A DNA stretch of 64,000 bases from Aestuariivirga litoralis (GCF_003234965.1 NZ_QKVK01000003.1:1-64000); one strand, 5' to 3'; shown: positions 9,133 through 18,216, counted from the stretch's first letter. The notes: a model not told the origin generated them from the letters alone. Made by a program: numbers and translations.

Positions 9133-10800
9133 TCAATTCCCGCCTTCGAGCAGCCTTCTCGCGATCACCTGGGCCTGGATTTCGGCCGCACCTTCGAAGA
9201 TGTTCAGGATGCGGGCATCGCACAGCACGCGGCTGATCTGGTATTCGAGCGCGAAGCCGTTGCCGCCGTGGATCTGCAGCGCATTGTCGGCGGCTGCCCA
9301 GGCGACGCGGGCGCCCAGGAGCTTGGCCATGCCGGCCTCGAGGTCGCAGCGGCGGCCGGCATCCTTTTCGCGCGCCGCAAACAGCGTCAGCTGGCGGGCC
9401 GCCATCACTTCCGCCGCCATCAACGCCAGCTTGTCGGCGATGCGCGGGAAATTCACGATGGGCTTGCCGAACTGCGAGCGGTCCTTCGCATATTTCAGTC
9501 CGATGTCGAGGGCTGACTGCGCCACGCCAACCGCCCGCGCCGCGGTCTGGATGCGCGCCGCCTCGAAGGTCTGCATCAGCTGCTTGAAGCCCTGGCCCTC
9601 GATGCCACCCAGCAGGTTCGAGGCATCAACCTCGAAATCCTCGAAGCGGATCTCGTATTCCTTCATGCCGCGATAGCCGAGCACCTCGATCTCGCCACCG
9701 CTCATGCCCTTCGCCGGGAAGGGGTTGTCGTCCGAGCCGCGCGGCTTCTCGGCGAGGAACATGGAGAGGCCCTTGTAACCCGTCTCGTCCGGGTTGGTGC
9801 GTGCGAGCAGGGTCATCACGTCGGCGCGCACGGGGTGGGTGATCCAGGTCTTGTTGCCGGTCACCTTGTAGACATCGCCATCGCGCACCGCGCGGGTGCG
9901 CAACGAGCCCAGGTCGGAGCCGGTGTTCGGCTCGGTAAAGACGGCGGTGGGGAGGATCTCGCCGGACGCGATCTTCGGCAGCCACTTCTCCTTCTGCTCC
10001 TTGGTGCCGCCGCACAGGATCAGCTCGCAGGCGATTTCCGCACGCGTGCCGAGCGAGCCCACCGCGATCCAGCCGCGGGAGAGTTCCTCGGAAACGACGC
10101 ACATCGATTCCTTCGACAGGCCGAGGCCGCCATATTCCTCCGGCAGGGTGAGCGCGAAGACGCCGAGCTCGGCGAGCTCCTGGACGATCTCCATCGGCAC
10201 ATAGGCATTGTCGAGGTGCCACTGGTGGGCGTTGGGCGCCACCTTGGTCTCGATGAAGCGGCGCATCGTCTCGCGCATTTCCGACAGCGTCTCGTCGAGG
10301 CCGGAGGAGCCGAAATTGCCGTCGGCGAAGAGTTCGACCAGCCGGCGGCGCGCCGCTGCGGTGTTGCCACGCTCGGTGAGCACGAGGTCATGCAGGCCCG
10401 CCGTCTCGCTGCGCGTCAGGCCCAGCTCGGTGAGGCGCAGGAACTCGCCCTGGTTCATGGGAATGCCGCCGGCGACATGGTTCAGGTATTCGCCAGCCGC
10501 GATCTGGATGGTCAGCTGCTCGGTCTCGCGGAGCTTGCCCCCGGCCTCGAGGCGGCCGGCATGATTGGCCAGTTCGCGCAGCGTCGCGGCATAGGTGGCA
10601 AGCCAGGCGAGGCCGTGGGCGGCATGCTGTTCCTCGTCCAGAAGGCGCGAATTGATCTTGCCGCCCGGCATGACGCGCGCCGCCAGACGTGCCTTGGCCT
10701 TGGCAAGAAGGGTCTCGACAACGGTCGCCGCCTGGTCGAGATGGCTCACCAGGTGGGCCACGCAAACCGTTGAAGACACTTCGCTTTCCACTGCCGCCAT
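9133..10800 (-). CDS. mcd: Acyl-CoA dehydrogenase, probable (2S)-methylsuccinyl-CoA dehydrogenase
   Basis: The 555-residue FAD enzyme has an N-terminal extension of ~150 residues containing LDEEQHAAHGLAWLATY and GEYLNHVAGGIPMNQGEFLR before the usual acyl-CoA dehydrogenase core. In the core TAVFTEPNTGSDLGSLRTRA is the FAD/substrate loop, and the catalytic Glu is in NIFEGAAEIQ near residue 537. Ordinary members are ~380 residues; the extension and length match methylsuccinyl-CoA dehydrogenase of the ethylmalonyl-CoA pathway, whose ccr and ecm lie ~6-10 kb away. That assignment is inference from remembered family features; the dehydrogenase fold itself is certain. A perfect TTGCA-C-TGCAA palindrome sits 45 bases upstream. 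Confidence 0.8.
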   Translation of the reverse strand: MAAVESEVSSTVCVAHLVSHLDQAATVVETLLAKAKARLAARVMPGGKINSRLLDEEQHAAHGLAWLATYAATLRELANHAGRLEAGGKLRETEQLTIQIAAGEYLNHVAGGIPMNQGEFLRLTELGLTRSETAGLHDLVLTERGNTAAARRRLVELFADGNFGSSGLDETLSEMRETMRRFIETKVAPNAHQWHLDNAYVPMEIVQELAELGVFALTLPEEYGGLGLSKESMCVVSEELSRGWIAVGSLGTRAEIACELILCGGTKEQKEKWLPKIASGEILPTAVFTEPNTGSDLGSLRTRAVRDGDVYKVTGNKTWITHPVRADVMTLLARTNPDETGYKGLSMFLAEKPRGSDDNPFPAKGMSGGEIEVLGYRGMKEYEIRFEDFEVDASNLLGGIEGQGFKQLMQTFEAARIQTAARAVGVAQSALDIGLKYAKDRSQFGKPIVNFPRIADKLALMAAEVMAARQLTLFAAREKDAGRRCDLEAGMAKLLGARVAWAAADNALQIHGGNGFALEYQISRVLCDARILNIFEGAAEIQAQVIARRLLEGGN

Positions 10801-10844
10801 GATCGAAATCCCTCACAAATGATGGCAAACGCTAGCCCAATGCC

Positions 10845-10859
10845 TATTGCACTGCAATA
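10845..10859. promoter_or_regulatory. Perfect palindrome TATTGCACTGCAATA upstream of the mcd candidate
   Basis: Seven-base arms around a central C, in the 158-base gap between the acyl-CoA dehydrogenase (minus) and ialB (plus). The core TTGCACTGCAA recurs at 40006-40016, and related TTGC-N3-GCAA forms lie before ccr and ecm. It is probably an operator; the regulator is unknown. Confidence 0.5.
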
Positions 10860-10958
10860 ATCCATCCGGCCAGCCCGCCCTTGGGTCGGCATCCGCCAAA
10901 ATTGGGCCGGAATCGTCCATCATTGGATTTCCGCCTCGGCCACGATTAAGGTTTCCGC

Positions 10959-11477
10959 ATGAATCAGTTACGGCGCACGGGTGTCCTCGGGATCACCCTT
11001 CTCACCCTCACGGCGGGCGTTGGCCTGGCGGAGAACGAACCCAAGCAGATCGGGGCCTTCGAGGACTGGACGGCCTACAGCTATGACGCGGCCGACTCCA
11101 AGGTCTGCTATGTCTCCTCCGCCCCCAAGGCGACGGAGCCGAAGGGCGTGAAGCGCGATCCGGCCTTCTTCCTCGTCACCAACATGCCGGGGCGCAAGCC
11201 GCCGGTGAAGGGCGAGGTCTCGACCATCATCGGCTATCCCTTCAAGGAAGGTGAACCCGTCAAGCTGACGATCGACGACCAGGCCTACGAGATGTTCTCC
11301 AAGGGCGACACCGCCTGGGTGGACACCGGCAGCGACAAGAAGATCGTCGCCGCGATGAAGGGCGGCAAGTCGCTCAAGGTGAAGGGCACCTCGTGGCGCG
11401 GCAAGACCACGGAAGACACCTATTCGCTGCAGGGCATCTCCGCCGCGCTCGCCGCCATCGACAAGGCCTGCAAGTAG
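10959..11477 (+). CDS. Invasion-associated locus B (IalB) family protein
   Basis: The 172-residue protein has a Sec signal peptide (MNQLRRTGVLGITLLTLTAG, cleavage likely after GLA). It then shows the IalB core: FEDWTAYSY near the start, a lone CYVSSAPK segment, RDPAFFLVT, YPFKEGEPVKLTID, and a C-terminal YSLQGISAALAAIDKACK that restores the second cysteine. IalB proteins are periplasmic, widespread in Rhizobiales and named from Bartonella; their biochemical role is unknown, so the name does not imply pathogenicity. The next gene starts 1 base after its stop, so they form an operon. Confidence 0.88.
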   Translation: MNQLRRTGVLGITLLTLTAGVGLAENEPKQIGAFEDWTAYSYDAADSKVCYVSSAPKATEPKGVKRDPAFFLVTNMPGRKPPVKGEVSTIIGYPFKEGEPVKLTIDDQAYEMFSKGDTAWVDTGSDKKIVAAMKGGKSLKVKGTSWRGKTTEDTYSLQGISAALAAIDKACK

Positions 11478-11478
11478 C

Positions 11479-12219
11479 ATGGGCGGAGCCTCCAGGCTCT
11501 GGCTCATCGTGCTTGCAGTGCTTCTGGGTGCGGCGCAGGCCGAGGCGGGCTGCGCCCGGGAAAGCTACGAGGGCAACGGCTACACCGTCTGCCGCTTCGA
11601 CCTGCGGCAGGATCACCTGCGGCTGTTCAGCCTCGACGAGCAGGGCGAGCCCTATGGCTCGTTCTCCGCCCTCTCGGCAGACCTGCAGGACAAGGGCGAG
11701 AGCCTGGTCTTCGCCATGAACGCCGGCATGTATGGCGAGGACCTGCGGCCCATCGGCCTCTATGTCGAGGAGGGGCGGACACTGAAGAAGCTCAACCGCC
11801 GCGGCGGACCGGGCAACTTCCACCTCAAGCCCAATGGCGTGTTCTTCATTGACGGCAGCCGCGGCGGGGTGATGGAGACGGAGGCCTTCGCCCGCTCCGG
11901 ACTTCGCCCGCAATTCGCCAGCCAGTCGGGACCGATGCTGGTGGTGGACGGCAGCATCCACCCGAAATTCTCCGAGACCGGCACGTCGCTGCAGCGCCGG
12001 AATGGCGTGGGGGCACCCGACGACCACACCCTCGTCTTCGTCATCAGCGACGGCTGGGTGAACTTCCATTCCTTCGCCCGGCTGTTCCGTGACCATCTGA
12101 AGGCGCCAAATGCGCTGTTCCTCGATGGCTCGATCTCCAGCCTGCACGCCCCGGATCTGGGCAGGAGCGACGGTTTCGCACCGCTCGGCCCCATCGTGGC
12201 ACTGGTCAAGGGCCCCTGA
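11479..12219 (+). CDS. Exported phosphodiester glycosidase family protein (NAGPA/DUF2233)
   Basis: The 246-residue protein has a signal peptide (LWLIVLAVLLGAAQAEA). The domain seen in mammalian uncovering enzyme and bacterial phosphodiester glycosidases follows: FAMNAGMYGED around residue 75, NFHLKPNGVFF around 113, SGPMLVVDG around 152, and FRDHLKAPNALFLDGSISSL near the end, the last with the conserved Asp-Gly. Members cleave sugar-phosphodiester bonds; the bacterial substrate is unknown. It is translationally close to ialB, so both products probably act in the periplasm. A hairpin follows the stop. Confidence 0.85.
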   Translation: MGGASRLWLIVLAVLLGAAQAEAGCARESYEGNGYTVCRFDLRQDHLRLFSLDEQGEPYGSFSALSADLQDKGESLVFAMNAGMYGEDLRPIGLYVEEGRTLKKLNRRGGPGNFHLKPNGVFFIDGSRGGVMETEAFARSGLRPQFASQSGPMLVVDGSIHPKFSETGTSLQRRNGVGAPDDHTLVFVISDGWVNFHSFARLFRDHLKAPNALFLDGSISSLHAPDLGRSDGFAPLGPIVALVKGP

Positions 12220-12239
12220 AGCCCCTATTTCAGGGCTTC
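12218..12239 (+). terminator. Hairpin after the phosphodiester glycosidase gene
   Basis: The arms GAAGCCC and GGGCTTC begin at the stop codon. No run of T follows, so it may be a stability hairpin or weak terminator rather than a classic intrinsic one. Confidence 0.4.
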
Positions 12240-12279
12240 GCTCGCATTTCCGCTCGATTTCATGCTATGGGCCCGGTCC

Positions 12280-13473
12280 ATGACGACGATCCTGTCCACT
12301 GTTGAGGCGCCGCCGCGCTACATTCCCAACGACCCGCGCCCCTCGCTCATCGGCCTGACGCGGGAGGGCCTCGCCGAGGCCATGGGCCGTGCCGGCGTGC
12401 CCGACAAGCAGCGCCGCATGCGCGCCGGCCAGGTGTGGCACTGGCTCTATCACCGCGGCGTCACGTCCTTCGCCGAGATGACCAACATCGCCAAGGAGCT
12501 GCGCCAGCGCCTGGACGAGGAGTTCGTCATCGGCCGGCCGGAGATCGTCACCGAGCAGACCTCGACCGACGGCACGAAGAAGTGGCTCCTCAAGCTCGCC
12601 CCCGACGAGCGCGGCGCCCGCCACGAAGTCGAGATGGTCTATATTCCCGAGGAAGACCGCGGCACGCTGTGCATTTCCTCGCAGGTCGGCTGCACGCTGA
12701 CCTGCACCTTCTGCCACACCGGAACGCAGAAGCTGGTGAGGAACCTCACCGCGGGCGAGATCGTGGCACAGGTGATGACGGCGCGTGACCGGGTGAAGGA
12801 CTGGCCGCAGGACATCGAGGCCAACCCGACGCCGCCGCTGGGCGGGCGCTACATCACCAATGTCGTGCTCATGGGCATGGGTGAGCCACTCTATAATTTT
12901 GCCAACGTCAAGGATGCGATGGACATCGTTTCCGATGGCGAGGGCATTTCGCTGTCGAAGCGGAGGATCACGCTGTCGACCTCGGGCGTCGTCCCCGAAA
13001 TCCCGCGCGCCGGCGAGGAAATCGGCACGATGCTGGCGATTTCGCTCCATGGCACGACCGACGAGATCCGCGACAAGCTCGTGCCCTTGAACAAGAAATA
13101 CCCGATCAAGGACTTGCTCGATGCCTGCCGCAAATACCCCGGCCTCTCCAACGCGCGGCGCATCACCTTCGAATACGTGATGCTGAAGGGCGTCAACGAC
13201 AGCCTGCAGGATGCCAAGCGCCTGGTGCAGCTGTTGAAGGGCATTCCGGCCAAGGTGAACCTGATCCCCTTCAATCCCTGGCCCGGCACCCAGTATGAGT
13301 GCTCCGACTGGGACACCATCGAGGCCTTCGCCGAGGTGCTGAACCGGGCGGGCTATGCCTCGCCGGTGCGCACCCCGCGCGGCCGCGACATCATGGCGGC
13401 CTGCGGGCAGCTGAAGAGCGAGAGCCAGAAGCTCCGCGCCAAGGAGCGGCTGGCGCTGCAGGCGGGGGCTTAG
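12280..13473 (+). CDS. rlmN: Dual-specificity 23S rRNA/tRNA adenine-C2 methyltransferase RlmN
   Basis: This radical SAM enzyme methylates A2503 of 23S rRNA and A37 of some tRNAs. The 4Fe-4S motif is [11 protein letters not shown] (C-x3-C-x2-C) near residue 143, and the second catalytic cysteine is in IMAACGQL near the C-terminus. Also typical are [29 protein letters not shown] and [10 protein letters not shown]. Length (397 aa) fits. ATG 12280 is used; the ATG 18 bases upstream adds six residues without similarity. Monocistronic or following the glycosidase. Confidence 0.96.
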   Translation: MTTILSTVEAPPRYIPNDPRPSLIGLTREGLAEAMGRAGVPDKQRRMRAGQVWHWLYHRGVTSFAEMTNIAKELRQRLDEEFVIGRPEIVTEQTSTDGTKKWLLKLAPDERGARHEVEMVYIPEEDRGTLCISSQVGCTLTCTFCHTGTQKLVRNLTAGEIVAQVMTARDRVKDWPQDIEANPTPPLGGRYITNVVLMGMGEPLYNFANVKDAMDIVSDGEGISLSKRRITLSTSGVVPEIPRAGEEIGTMLAISLHGTTDEIRDKLVPLNKKYPIKDLLDACRKYPGLSNARRITFEYVMLKGVNDSLQDAKRLVQLLKGIPAKVNLIPFNPWPGTQYECSDWDTIEAFAEVLNRAGYASPVRTPRGRDIMAACGQLKSESQKLRAKERLALQAGA

Positions 13474-13566
13474 GCCTGCGCCAGCCGCCGCGCGCTTTCG
13501 CGCCTTGACGCGAACCCGTGCTGCCGCCATGGGTTGGCCATCACATCGAGAATTCCGGAGCCCGCC

Positions 13567-13752
13567 TTGTTCTTCCAGTATCTGAGCTACATTGCGACGG
13601 CGGCGGTGGCGGTCGTTCTGCTGCTGGGCCTCGCCAACATGTTCAAGCGCGGCTCCGCCAACACCTCGCAGAAGCTGATGCGCTGGCGCGTGGGGTTGCA
13701 GGCCGTCGCCATCGTGGTGCTCATGGCCGCCTTCTATTTCACCCATCGGTAA
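13567..13752 (+). CDS. HIG1-domain twin-transmembrane small protein
   Basis: About 61 residues with two membrane helices (ATAAVAVVLLLGLANMF and GLQAVAIVVLMAAFYF) joined by a loop GSANTSQKLMRWRVGLQ. The loop contains the HIG1 signature [IM]-[HR]-x-R-x3-Q. In mitochondria HIG1 proteins modulate cytochrome c oxidase; in alphaproteobacteria these small twin-TM proteins are common and little studied. A TTG start at 13567 is preferred because GGAG lies 7 bases before it; a TTG at 13534 would add 11 residues. Confidence 0.75.
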   Translation: MFFQYLSYIATAAVAVVLLLGLANMFKRGSANTSQKLMRWRVGLQAVAIVVLMAAFYFTHR

Positions 13753-13810
13753 GGCTTGAAATCCACCTTCCGGAGCCCCATCTGACAGGCCGTTTGGCGG
13801 AGGGATTGCG

Positions 13811-14158
13811 ATGGCTGTCACGGCTGACGAATTCACGGTGAAGGAAACGTTCTTTCCGAAGCTCGCCCGCAGCCTGGCACGGGTGCCGCTGGCGGATGAG
13901 CTGGTGGCTGCCTATTACGCCGCCTTCGACCGCGCGACGCCGCTGAAGGCCAAGGGCATCCTGATCGGTGCGCTGGCCTATTTCGTGCTGCCGGTCGACA
14001 CCATTCCGGATTTCGTGCTGGGCCTCGGCTTCACCGACGACATGGCCGTGCTGCTCACCGCCTTCAACGTGGTCAGGACGCATGTGACCGAGGATCACCG
14101 CCGCCGCGCCCGCGAGACCATCACGCGCCTCAGGCAGCGCGCACCCATTTCCGCGTGA
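13811..14158 (+). CDS. YkvA family membrane protein (DUF1232)
   Basis: The 115-residue protein has the DUF1232 core KAKGILIGALAYFVLPVDTIPDFVLGLGFTDD (around residues 48-80): a hydrophobic helix followed by the P-x-D-x-I-P-D motif, then a second amphipathic helix. Family function is unknown. Its 3' end overlaps the 3' end of the convergent transporter gene by 29 bases. The ATG at 13811 follows a GGAGGG stretch. Confidence 0.88.
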   Translation: MAVTADEFTVKETFFPKLARSLARVPLADELVAAYYAAFDRATPLKAKGILIGALAYFVLPVDTIPDFVLGLGFTDDMAVLLTAFNVVRTHVTEDHRRRARETITRLRQRAPISA

Positions 14159-15032
14159 CGATGAGCACGGCGCCGGCGCAGACGGCCATGCCGAGGATCT
14201 GCACCGGCGTCAGCGTTTCGCCGAAGAGAAAATAGGCCATCAGCGCCGAGACGCCGGGCACCAGGAAGATGAGGCTGGCGACGCGGCCGACGTCGCCCAG
14301 CCGGATCAGCAGCATCAGCAGCGTGATGGCACCCAGCGACAGCACCACCACCGACCAGCCGAGCGCGAACCACGCGTCGAAACTGCCGTCGAAGCGCATC
14401 TCCTCCATCAGCACGGCGGGAACCGCCACAGCGAGTGTGGCGCCAACATATTGCCAGGCGCCGCCGCTCGCGAGGTTGAGCGCCGTGGCAAAACGCTTCT
14501 GGTAGACCGTGCCGAAGGAGATCGACAGCGCACCGAAGACGTTGACGGCCGTGGTCACCGGCGTGATGCCGCCGGAAAAGCCGGCCTGCAATTTGGGTGA
14601 AACGACCAGCGCCACGCCGAGGATGCCGACACCGAGCCCCAGCCAGTGGCGGAGCGCAATCTTCTCCTTCACCATCCAGGCGGCGAGGATCGCCGTCATC
14701 AGCGGCTGGAGGCCGACGATCAGCGCCGAGACGCCCGCCGGCATGCCATGCGCCACCGCCCAGTAGACCGGCCCCAGATAGCCGCCATGCAGGAAGGCGC
14801 CTGCGACCGTGGCATGGAAGGCCTGCCGCGCGCCCGGCCAGGGCGCGTGCAGGGCCACCGCAATGGCCGCGAAGATCACACCCGCGATGGGAAAGCGGAT
14901 CGACAGGAAGGTGAGCGGATCGGCATGCGGCGCCGAAAGCCTTGCAACCACGAAGCCCGTTGCCCACATGAGGACGAACAGGACAGGAGCCGCGGCGATG
15001 AGGGCGCGGGTGGCTGGCGTTTGCTGCGTCAT
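14130..15032 (-). CDS. DMT-superfamily (EamA) transporter
   Basis: The 300-residue integral membrane protein has ten predicted helices in two EamA repeats. The first starts LFVLMWATGFVVARLSAPHADPLTFLSIRF; the second contains GFSGGITPVTTAVNVFGALSISFGTVYQKRF and ends LGMAVCAGAVLIVTRKWVRA. Such proteins export metabolites or amino acids across the inner membrane; the substrate is not predictable. Divergent from the DUF533 gene across 57 bases. Confidence 0.85.
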   Translation of the reverse strand: MTQQTPATRALIAAAPVLFVLMWATGFVVARLSAPHADPLTFLSIRFPIAGVIFAAIAVALHAPWPGARQAFHATVAGAFLHGGYLGPVYWAVAHGMPAGVSALIVGLQPLMTAILAAWMVKEKIALRHWLGLGVGILGVALVVSPKLQAGFSGGITPVTTAVNVFGALSISFGTVYQKRFATALNLASGGAWQYVGATLAVAVPAVLMEEMRFDGSFDAWFALGWSVVVLSLGAITLLMLLIRLGDVGRVASLIFLVPGVSALMAYFLFGETLTPVQILGMAVCAGAVLIVTRKWVRAA

Positions 15033-15089
15033 GCCGCCATTTGCCCTGATTTGGGCGGCGAGGCGAGACGGTTAATTCAGGGAGCAGGC

Positions 15090-15797
15090 ATGTTCGATCC
15101 GCAGAAACTTCTGGAACAGTTCCTGGGCGGCAGCCATGGCAGCCCGGCGAAGGACGCAAAGCCCGCGGGCGGCATGTCACCCGATTTCATGAAGGGCCTG
15201 GCCACGGGCGGCGTCGCCGGTGGCCTCGCCGGCATCCTGCTGGGCGGCAAGACCTCCAAGAAACTGGCCAAGGGTGCGGTGAAGCTGGGCGGCACGGCGG
15301 CCCTCGCCGGGCTTGCCTACAAGGCATATGAATCCTGGCGCGCCGCGCAGCAGGCTCCTGCCGCAGAAGCCCCGCCGCCGATGAAGGACGTGACGCCGAA
15401 GCCGGAGGGCACGCGCTTCCTGCCGGCGGCCAGCGCCGAACGTGACGGCATGAGCCTCGCCATCCTGCGCGCCATGATCGCAGCGGCCAAGGCCGATGGC
15501 CACATCGACGCCGAGGAGCACCAGCGCATCTTCGCCAGGCTCGACGAGCTTGACCTCGACACGGAGGAGAAGGCCTTCGTCATCGACGAGTTGCGCAAGC
15601 CCCTCGACATCGATGCGGTCGTGAAAGCCGCTATAACTCCGGAACTGGCGGTCGAGATCTATGCGGCCTCGGTCCTCGCCATCGACCCGGACGATCCGGC
15701 GGAACAGGCCTATCTCGCCATGCTGGCCTCGCGGCTCAAGCTTGAACCGGGCTTGCGGATGGCGATCGAGAAGGAAACCGCGAAGACGGTGGCCTGA
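15090..15797 (+). CDS. TerB-like/DUF533 (YebE-type) protein
   Basis: The 235-residue protein has an N-terminal glycine-rich hydrophobic region (GLATGGVAGGLAGILLGG... and GGTAALAGLAYKAYESW, residues ~32-85). A Pro-rich linker leads to a C-terminal TerB-like helical domain (ILRAMIAAAKADGHIDAEEHQRIF..., residues ~128-235), where the acidic GHIDAEE could bind metal. It matches the DUF533/YebE group, of unknown function. The ATG at 15090 follows CAGGGAGCAGG. It precedes the YihY gene by 27 bases, probably in one transcript. Confidence 0.82.
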   Translation: MFDPQKLLEQFLGGSHGSPAKDAKPAGGMSPDFMKGLATGGVAGGLAGILLGGKTSKKLAKGAVKLGGTAALAGLAYKAYESWRAAQQAPAAEAPPPMKDVTPKPEGTRFLPAASAERDGMSLAILRAMIAAAKADGHIDAEEHQRIFARLDELDLDTEEKAFVIDELRKPLDIDAVVKAAITPELAVEIYAASVLAIDPDDPAEQAYLAMLASRLKLEPGLRMAIEKETAKTVA

Positions 15798-15824
15798 CCG
15801 GCCCCCATGCGCTATTGAGCGGCC

Positions 15825-16709
15825 ATGACGGCCAAGCCCGAGGACCAGGGACCGACCATCGCCCAGCTGGTGCGCGAAAGCTTCTACAGGCTGTTCGCCG
15901 ACGAGGCGATTCCGCTCGCCGGCAACATCGCCTTCCGCACCGTGTTCTCGGTGTTTCCCTTCCTCATCTTCCTCACGGCGCTTGCGGGCTTCTTCGGCAA
16001 TGACAATCTCGCCGAAGGTGTCGTCACATTCCTGCTGAGTGTCGCCCCTGCCCGCCTCGTCGAGCCGCTGGTGCCGGAAATCCGCTCGATCCTCACGGTG
16101 CCGCGCTCCGGGCTTCTGTCCATCTCCGCGCTCATCACCATCTGGAGCGCCATGGGCGGGGTTGACAGCGTGCGCGTGGGGCTGAACCGCGCCTATGACA
16201 TCCGCGAGACGCGGAGCGTCTGGTGGCTTTACTTCCAGAACGTGCTGTTCGTCATCGGCTCGGCCATCTTCCTCCTCGTCTTCGCGCTGCTGATCGTCTT
16301 CGCACCGATCATGATCCAGCTGGCGGAGACCTATGCCCCGGCGCTCAAGGGGCACTTCGTGACCATCGAGCAGCTGCGCTACCCGATCGGCATCACGCTG
16401 CTGACGTTGGGCGTGCTGTTCTGCCACCGCGTGCTGCCGGCGAAATCGCTCAATGTTCTGGAGGTGCTGCCGGGGGTGGTGATCACCGTCGTTGCCTGGG
16501 TGGTGATGTCCTCGGCCTTCTCGATCTATCTCGTCAACTTCAACACCTTCGCCTCGACCTATGCCTCGCTGTCGGGCGTCTTCGCGGCGATGTTCTTCGT
16601 CTACCTCGCCGCCCTGGTGCTGATCCTCGGCGGCGAGGTGAACCGCGTGCTGGAGGTGCGCCGCATCATGCGGATGCAGCGCTTCAAGGGCGAGGACGCG
16701 GACGTCTAG
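15825..16709 (+). CDS. YihY/BrkB family inner-membrane protein
   Basis: The 294-residue protein with about six membrane segments begins LVRESFYRLFADEAIPLAGNIAFRTVFSVFPFLIFLTALAGFF, the typical YihY opening, and ends in EVNRVLEVRRI, typical of the family end. The name 'ribonuclease BN/virulence factor BrkB' is historical; the family's true role is unsettled, with transport or envelope functions proposed. A cytosolic basic tail follows the last helix. Confidence 0.87.
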   Translation: MTAKPEDQGPTIAQLVRESFYRLFADEAIPLAGNIAFRTVFSVFPFLIFLTALAGFFGNDNLAEGVVTFLLSVAPARLVEPLVPEIRSILTVPRSGLLSISALITIWSAMGGVDSVRVGLNRAYDIRETRSVWWLYFQNVLFVIGSAIFLLVFALLIVFAPIMIQLAETYAPALKGHFVTIEQLRYPIGITLLTLGVLFCHRVLPAKSLNVLEVLPGVVITVVAWVVMSSAFSIYLVNFNTFASTYASLSGVFAAMFFVYLAALVLILGGEVNRVLEVRRIMRMQRFKGEDADV

Positions 16710-16750
16710 GTGCGGCACTTGCCGCTTGCCCTTCTCGTAACGCTCATTCT

Positions 16751-16828
16751 TCATCATGGCCGGGCTTGTCCCGGCCATCTCTTTGCGGCCAGCAAAAAGA
16801 ATCGCCGGGACAAGCCCGGCGACGATGA
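16751..16828. repeat. Paired inverted intergenic repeat, family B copy 2
   Basis: The arm TCATCATGGCCGGGCTTGTC continues CCGGCCATC; the inverted partner begins GATCGCCGGGACAAGCC-like and ends GACGATGA. It lies between yihY and ccr, convergent genes, where it may also help terminate transcription. Confidence 0.8.
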
Positions 16829-16853
16829 GTTGGTCGATGACTGCAGGAAGCGC

Positions 16854-18152
16854 CTACTTCCCCGAAGCCTCGATCGCGTCATCCAGCGTCTTGAGGCCCG
16901 TGGTCGGGGCCGACACCAGCACGGCCATGTTGCCGGGGCGGTGCTCGTTCTTCCACATCTTCATGTGGGCCTTGGGGATATCGGCCCAGGAATAGACTTC
17001 CGACATGCAGGGGTCGATGCGCCGCGCCATGACCAGCTTGTTGGCGGCGGAAGCCTGCATGAGGTTGGCGAAGTGCGAGCCCTGCACGCGCTTCTGGTGC
17101 ATCCACAGGTAGCGCGCGTCCATGGTGAGGTTGAAGCCCGTGGTGCCGGCACAGATCACGATCATGCCGCCGCGCTTGGTCATCAGCACCGAGACCGGGA
17201 AGGTCGATTCGCCCGGATGCTCGAACACCATGTCGACGTTGTTGCCCTTGCCGGTGAAATGCCAGATGGCCTTGCCGAACTCGCGGGCTCCCTTCATCCA
17301 GTCGTTATACTCGGGCGTGCCGACGGTGGGCATCTGGCCCCAGCAGTTGAACTTCTTGCGGTTGATGACGCCCTTGGCGCCGAGTTGCATGACGAAGTCC
17401 GCCTTGTCATCCTCCGAGATGACGCCGATGGCATTGGCGCCGGTGGTGGCGGCAAGCTGGATCGCCATGGAGCCAAGGCCGCCGGAAGCGCCCCACACCA
17501 GCACGTTCTGGCCGGCACTCAGCACATGCGGGCGGTGGCCGAACAGCATGCGATAGGCGGTGGCCAGCGTGAGGGTGTAACAGGCGGCCTCTTCCCAGCT
17601 CAGATGAGCGGGCTTCGGCAGCAGCTGGCGGGCCTGCACGCGGGTGAACTGGGCGAAGGAGCCATCCGGCGTCTCGTAGCCCCAGATCCTTTGCGAATTG
17701 GAGAACATCGGGTCGCCGCCGTTGCACTCCTCGTCGTCGCCATCGTCCTGGTTACAGTGGATGACGACTTCATCGCCCACCTTCCAGCGCTTCACCTTGG
17801 AGCCGACGGCCCAGACGATGCCCGAGGCATCCGAGCCCGCAATGTGGAAGGGGTTCTTGTGACCGTCGATCGGCGAGATGGGCTTGCCCAGGGCCGCCCA
17901 GACGCCATTGTAGTTGACGCCCGCCGCCAGCACGAAGACCAGGCATTCGTCCTCGCCGATCTCCCAGGTGGGCACGACCTCGACCTGCATGGCGCTGTCC
18001 GGGGCACCATGGCGCTCCTGGCGGATGCACCAGGCATACATCCTGGCCGGCACATGGCCCAGCGGCGGCACCTCCCCCACCTCGTAGAGGTCCTTCACCG
18101 GGGCATTGCCATTGGCGGGTGCGGGGGCGGATTTGGCGGCGGCGGAACTCAT
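16854..18152 (-). CDS. ccr: Crotonyl-CoA carboxylase/reductase
   Basis: It reductively carboxylates crotonyl-CoA with NADPH and CO2 to ethylmalonyl-CoA, the hallmark step of the ethylmalonyl-CoA pathway. The 432-residue MDR-family protein has GVNYNGVWAALGKPISPIDGHK, a cofactor loop VLVWGASGGLGSMAIQLAA and the long Ccr-specific insert NCWGQMPTVGTPEYNDWMKG. Also present are FEHPGESTFPVSVLMTKRGG and GSHFANLMQASAANKL with the CO2-site features of Ccr rather than of simple quinone reductases. ATG 18152 is chosen over a 10-residue longer reading. A near-palindromic TTGC-N3-GCAA element lies 54 bases upstream. Confidence 0.96.
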   Translation of the reverse strand: MSSAAAKSAPAPANGNAPVKDLYEVGEVPPLGHVPARMYAWCIRQERHGAPDSAMQVEVVPTWEIGEDECLVFVLAAGVNYNGVWAALGKPISPIDGHKNPFHIAGSDASGIVWAVGSKVKRWKVGDEVVIHCNQDDGDDEECNGGDPMFSNSQRIWGYETPDGSFAQFTRVQARQLLPKPAHLSWEEAACYTLTLATAYRMLFGHRPHVLSAGQNVLVWGASGGLGSMAIQLAATTGANAIGVISEDDKADFVMQLGAKGVINRKKFNCWGQMPTVGTPEYNDWMKGAREFGKAIWHFTGKGNNVDMVFEHPGESTFPVSVLMTKRGGMIVICAGTTGFNLTMDARYLWMHQKRVQGSHFANLMQASAANKLVMARRIDPCMSEVYSWADIPKAHMKMWKNEHRPGNMAVLVSAPTTGLKTLDDAIEASGK

Positions 18153-18205
18153 GTCGTCGTCTCCCTGAAACAGTTGGGGCACAGATTAGCCGAGGCTAGA
18201 CCATC

Positions 18206-18216
18206 TCGCACCGCAA
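18206..18216. promoter_or_regulatory. TTGC-N3-GCAA-like element upstream of ccr
   Basis: TCGCACCGCAA (reverse TTGCGGTGCGA), one mismatch from the TTGC-N3-GCAA palindrome, 54 bases upstream of the ccr start in the ccr/membrane-protein divergent gap. It shares the reverse-strand core TTGCGGTGC with the element before ecm. Confidence 0.35.

Noticed and set aside
12265-13836. A 523-codon minus-strand frame opposite rlmN
   Set aside because: rlmN has its cysteine motifs on the plus strand; the other frame has none.
15177-16778. A 533-codon minus-strand frame opposite the DUF533 and yihY genes
   Set aside because: Translation is a His/Asp/Glu/Arg-rich shadow; the plus-strand genes show real membrane and family patterns.
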